Assembly (NCBI GenBank): GCA_037833965.1 | Contig: AP031355.1 | Coordinates: 23,213,501-23,277,500, forward strand | Reading direction: 5' to 3' | DNA: 64,000 nt | Origin: Marchantia polymorpha subsp. ruderalis | Taxonomy: Eukaryota > Streptophyta > Marchantiopsida > Marchantiales > Marchantiaceae | Part shown: positions 58,801-64,000 of the stretch, in pieces | Numbering within the stretch: the stretch's first letter is position 1 | How the letters are laid out: each line of letters begins with the position of its first letter | Program-made: the position numbers and the translations under genes | The notes under the pieces: generated by a model | The model's input: the letters and a program-made list of their open reading frames with translations, nothing else | The model's database searches: none | Told to the model about the DNA's origin: nothing

Positions 58801-61800
58801 TATCTAATGTCATTATTAGAGGAATCTTCCTTTTTGAAAGAAAGAAAACAGAAACGCTGCTGGTTTCTATGGACTCATGGCAAATAGGTTTGGAAGCATA
58901 ATGTAATGAAGAACTGAACTAAAGCTCTATGATTCAGAAACATATCGCATCATTATGCAGAACTTGAAGAAATTCTATTTTGAAACCTTGTTAGTTTGCA
59001 AGGAGAAAAGGACTATCTAAGATTATTTGGAAGTTATAAAATCTCAAATAAGTGTTGACACCAAAGAGCTAAATCTCATGCATTTAAATTACTACATATT
59101 CAAAAAAAATTAAAATCTTCTTTTTCATGTACATATACATTTTTGTCACAGAATTTATTAGGTTAATCATATTAATCATCAAAATGAAATTTTTTTCAAT
59201 TTATTATAATTCTAATGTATATATAAATGAAATCAATTATGGAAAAATAGATTTAATCAAGCAATACAGTATGCATATCAAAACAATGCAAAAATAATAA
59301 AGCACAATAATACTCGAGTCAACTACTCTACCAGACTTCATCGCTAATTACAAGGAATTTAAGGTTGAAAATGTACTTAAATTTTCAATTCAAATCATAG
59401 GTATCCAAAATAAAAATTAAGATCATGAAAATAGTAATCATATTATGAATCAATCTGAAAACCAGGTAGAAACAAGAGAAGTATCATTGAAATGATGGTT
59501 AAACTTTCATGCTACTACAAGGATTAAATTCGTTATTGATTATCAGATGTGATCTTCAATTTGAAAAATCAACTTTCTGCTTTGAATTTGTATATATTTA
59601 TGTTTTTTTTTCAAGAAAAATAATTTTATGTGATGTAGCTCTTTTTGAATATGCTTCACAAAATTGTTGATTGTTGCAACATTGAAAACATGAAACTATT
59701 CTTTTCTAGAAGAGTGAATAAACTTCATAGTATTAAAGTTTGATAATCATACACGATATAAAATGAACATCACTTTTTGGATGTATTAAAAAAATTGTTA
59801 TATTCAATTATATGAGATTAAAACTATACTTGAAACATAATTCACAATCATTATATTCAGATATAATGTATTTAGTTATGAAACTTATACCGGGTTTGTG
59901 GTAAGTCTGATATCAATAATCTTATTCATTTTCTCCTCAATTATACTATAAAATTTTCTCGAAAGAAATTTTGGCAACTTACATAGAATATTTTTACTTT
60001 TAAAATTCATTGATGTTAAGAAAAAGAAATTAATATTGATAAATTCATTGTTCTTATTGATTTTTCTGTTTTGTTGACAAGATGAATTTTCACAGCCTTT
60101 TATGTATTGAGTCCATCTTTCTCAAGTAATTTTAGTTTTCACATGATACATAATAATCCACATTGACAAAATAATTTGTAGTAACTTTTGATCTTGCATG
60201 ATCTATAAATATTATTTGAAAACTGCCAAACCTTGAATAACTATTATCTTCTTTCTTACAATGCTTACATTAACTTTTTTATCTCCTTTGAGGTACGTGT
60301 CATATGATTCCACCAATCAATTTCAAAAATTAAAACATCCGTCATTTGTTTCTTGAACTCCACATATATAATCTTCTTGTTAAACAGTTAACATCTACTC
60401 ATCAATTAATCATTTAAAAGATAGTTCTAAGTTTGTAAATAAATCAATGATTGATGATCGATTTCATCACATATTCATTGTCATTCAAATAGTGTTTCCA
60501 ATGTTTTTTGCAAATTCTTGTTGTTAAGTTGTGTGAAAACTGTTATCTTGTAAAAAAATTTCATCAAGAGTCAACTTGATGAATAGATCAGTATCAAATA
60601 ACTTATATAATAGAAGCGTGTAATAAAGTGAGTTAAAATGCTTAAATAATTCATTTTAAAATCTTATCATATTTATTTATTCTTTACATAGCATAGACTT
60701 TAAAAATGAGAAAGACAAGCAAATCTTCTCAGAAAACTACGATATATAAAGCCCTAGAATACTCCTCACTAAAGATTGAACCTGTAGTATTTGATACATA
60801 TTCACTTGAAATTTTGATTATGAACACTTGGAAAAATTTGCTATGATTTTCATCTTCATTTGAACTACTTTGGACTTGTCAAATTTATATTCAAAAACTT
60901 TGGCATATGATTTATTCTCAAATAAAATTTAAATTAATTGTTTCAAATGTTGACTTTGATCATAAAAAATTTACTACAGACCAAACATTTTTTGTTGCTC
61001 TGTCTTAAAACCTGAAATTTGAATTTGAACTTAAATTTAATTTAATAAATTTAAGTAAATTTATATTTGATAATTTTAAAAAATAATAAAATTATAGATT
61101 CTAACCTTAAATATTATTTTTTAAGAAATTAAATACAGACATGAAGAAAATCCTGATCTTTGAATATTTTCAAGTCATGATCTAGAAAAGAGTCAAATAT
61201 TAAACTTAGCTTTGGTCCACTTTCATATACTTCAACAACACATTATGACATTGATATCAACCAAATCAAAGCTTAAAATTGTAATATATCAAACCAAATA
61301 TATCATATTTGAACTATTTAAAATATTCAAAATCTCTGGATTCATATTTTTCACCTAGTCATAACATCAAATGATTTTGTCAAGTCAAATTCAGTATATG
61401 AAAACAATCTACATGGTTAGTTTTTACAATATTTTTACTCACATTTCAACTTTCAGACATAAAATTCAAAATTTAGGGATGAAAAATTACTTCATAAAAT
61501 CTATATTTCTTAACATTAATTTTAATATTAAGCAAATTTATTTGATAAACAGTAAGATTAGAAAGCTTGAATCTACTTAATTTTCAATATCAAAATGCAT
61601 ACATTCATTCAATTGATTTGTAATATTGCTTAATATTTATTATATATATCAAAAATCAGGTTTTTGATCCACATACATGGTTGATTAAAACATAGTTTTG
61701 AAATCACAAATTAGAATCCTTTAGATTGTTGTAAGAAATCTTCTACAATCTATTACCTAATGGATGGTTTATGAGACTAAGCAAAAAAAACATAAATTTT

Positions 61801-62228
61801 AACCTGTACTACATTTGATTGCAAAGAGCAATTGATATAATCTTAAGACTAAAAAAAAACATGTTGAATTTCTTAATCACAATTTATTTTTCTATTAGAA
61901 TTTTCAATATGAAATAATATTTTAAGATTTGTAACTTTTAAGAATATTTAAACCAGAAAAGAATGTTCTTAAATCCAAAAAATAATTAACTTTTCATTTT
62001 TTCATAGAAATAATTTTTACAATACTAATTTTTTAAAAAAAATTTTGTTGAAAGCTAATTTATAAATATATTTTATCTAAAAATTATTGACATTTTCATA
62101 TTAATAATTTCAAAAAAAATATTCCAACTTAATTTTTCATTAAGTTTAAATTTTTTGTAGATAATTCATAAAATAGAATTTTTGATATATTTATATCAAT
62201 ATTTATTCACCATATTAACTTTTTAATT
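58801..62228. other. AT-rich intergenic DNA
   Basis: Very AT-rich, with a single 69-codon frame (61371-61580 +) of biased composition. No gene seen. Confidence 0.55.
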
Positions 62229-62490
62229 GATGTATCATACTCTCACGGTAATACTCAGACTGAACAAAGCAACAACACGATAAATACAGAAGACACAAGT
62301 ATAACTTGATTCATACTTAGGGTTTACGTACACGGAGTAATACACTCGAGAGAGTTTATTGCTCAAAGTGAGAAACTTTTTATCACCCCTAGAGCATATA
62401 TATACCCAAGGTAGACGAAGACTGTACACTATAAATAACTACATATGCGATTAACCTTATTTAACTCCTTAACTGAAGTTAACCTCAACA
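62229..62490 (-). mobile_element. Probable solo LTR (Copia type)
   Basis: Read on the minus strand it begins TGTTGAGGTTAACTTCAG, a start common in Copia LTRs, and has a TATA box (GGGTATATATATGC, about 62394-62407). About 170 bp of R/U5-like sequence ends near ATGATACA. It is compositionally distinct from the AT-rich flanks. No coding part lies beside it, and a target duplication could not be fixed. Confidence 0.45.
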
Positions 62491-64000
62491 CATACATCTA
62501 TTAACCATGAAAAAATATTTTTTAATTTTTTTCACAATTTTTTAATCTATGCCAATAACTCAATTTACAATCTATAAAAAAGTCATCATGAACAAAAAAT
62601 ATTAATTATGTTATGTAATTTTTTATGTTATATTTTCTAAAATTCTAAGCTCAACAAATTCAATAATCATAAGTAAAACACTTTCAAAAAGTTAAGATAT
62701 CAGAATATGATATTAAGACATATTCAACATTTTATGATAATTATTTATGCTTTTCAGAAATGATTATCTTAAAATCTTATTATTTTAAATTCTTAAAAAA
62801 TCTTATCTAAGAAAACTAGTTTTCTGGAACATTTGAGCTCTAATTTATCATTACAGTAAATATCAAAAAATATTTAAATAATTTCTACATTTCATTTTAT
62901 CATCAATCATTAATAATGATGAAAATTTGTATATTCCTTCAAATCATTATGATTATGTTATAACAATATCAAATTAAAATTCTCATTTAAGATCATCTCT
63001 AGGTGATTTTAAATGTCTTGCTTTAAATATTTTTCAGTGCGCCAAATTTTATTCAACTTTATATTTATTTAGAGCAGTGAAATAAGAAAAATACTATATA
63101 AAAGTATAATGTCATGATATACTTGACGATTTCGAATCTTAACACAAAAAATAATTAATAAGATACCAAATAATCTTCAGATTTTTTCAACAAACTTGAT
63201 TCCTGGAAAAATCTACTAATATTTTGACATAAATGGACTATATATTTTCAACAGTATTGTTGATTCAAAATAAAGTCACAATGCACTACATTTTATTACG
63301 AACACCGTGAATTTTAAATCACTCTTGTATAATACATTTAAATTGATTAAAAATCACCTCACGATATCTTATATCTTATTATGATCAGAGTGAATTTTAA
63401 AGCAATCTTGTAAAATATATACGAATTGGTTCTTGCAAATTAGTCTATACAAGATAAATCTGAGATTTAACAAGGTGCTTGAAACTAAATTGTAAATGAA
63501 TTATATAAAAATAACTTCTTTTGTGCTATATTTTTATTTTTAGATATTTATGGCTTGAATTTGTGAATAAAAAATTTTAAACAATTGTAAATGAATGTCA
63601 CTATGTTATATGATGACATTTATTTAAATTTATTTTTACAAAGAAAGAATAACGTTTATGAAAAAAATTTAAACCTTGTTAAATTCACATCTAAATCAGT
63701 TTAAAAAATCTTGCTTGATAACTCAATCATTATTTTTATGCTACATGTTATATTTTTCTTATTTAAATGGAGTTATGATCCATATGACATACAATGTTTA
63801 GAAATAGAATTATTCAATGGTTAAAATTAAAAGATCAACATAAAAAATAAGGTTTTGATTTGACATGAATGCTAAATTATTATTTTTGGATGTATCCAAT
63901 TTTGATTTTGAAGTCTTATTTTTTTGAGGTTAAAATTTATATTTATAATTATTTATAAAATTTATGATCCCAACCCCAGCTGGATAGCTGGTAAACATTC
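62491..64000. other. AT-rich intergenic DNA to the window edge
   Basis: No open frame above 60 codons. The last 30 bases turn less AT-rich, but nothing can be assigned. Confidence 0.5.

Noticed and set aside
1-64000. CRISPR arrays, prokaryotic operons, rRNA genes
   Set aside because: No regularly spaced short repeats, no ribosome-binding-site-led gene strings and no rRNA sequence. The window is eukaryotic.

Overview
The window looks like nuclear DNA of a land plant, most likely a liverwort close to Marchantia. The evidence is spliced plant-type genes, decayed plant Ty1/Copia retroelements, a mosaic of AT-rich and GC-richer blocks, and coding fragments at 8.4-11.8 kb that resemble a protein family I remember as abundant among predicted Marchantia proteins. 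That last point is memory and was not searched. Only two host genes could be supported in 64 kb, so this is a gene-poor, repeat-dominated stretch.

Layout. 1-4.6 kb: no recognised gene, a degenerate tandem repeat (2945-3250), then AT-rich sequence. 4.6-20.1 kb: a nest of repeats up to four levels deep. An old, broken minus-strand Copia element (B) is split inside its reverse transcriptase by a second minus-strand Copia element (A, 6032-17187), which has two recognisable LTRs and a TTTTT duplication. A is split inside its own polymerase by a 5.5-kb element (C, 7296-12835). C has 13-bp inverted TG...CA ends and a GAGTG duplication, and carries arrays of GCCTTCGGC motifs and plus-strand coding fragments. 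C is in turn interrupted by an 827-bp LTR-like insert (D, 8880-9706) flanked by AGTGC. The upstream end of B finishes in two head-to-head gag fragments (19574-20106).

20.1-25.1 kb is AT-rich with no gene seen. 25.1-27.3 kb holds a decayed minus-strand DNA transposase with a BED-like zinc finger and an RNase-H-like core, most like a family I remember from oomycetes. 28.2-29.7 kb is a two-exon gene for a VTT-domain membrane protein (SNARE-associated Golgi/TVP38-TMEM64 family). 33.78-34.24 kb is a single-exon PLAC8 (plant cadmium resistance/FW2.2-like) gene behind a GC-rich leader.

From 34.2 kb to the end I see no further gene I can name. Blocks of middling composition alternate with AT-rich blocks (40.5-41.5, 46.1-48.2, 54.9-57.0, 58.8-64.0 kb). 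A GC-richer block at 48.2-52.9 kb contains a three-copy minisatellite of about 160 bp and many overlapping open frames on both strands that look compositional. A short GC-rich island lies at 57.0-57.4 kb and a probable solo Copia LTR at 62.2-62.5 kb.

The two host genes are unrelated in function: one acts in endomembrane lipid or vesicle biology, the other is a small Cys-rich membrane protein. Nothing suggests a cluster. The most unusual object is element C, whose class (giant solo LTR, non-autonomous retroelement or DNA transposon) is not settled by the sequence alone.
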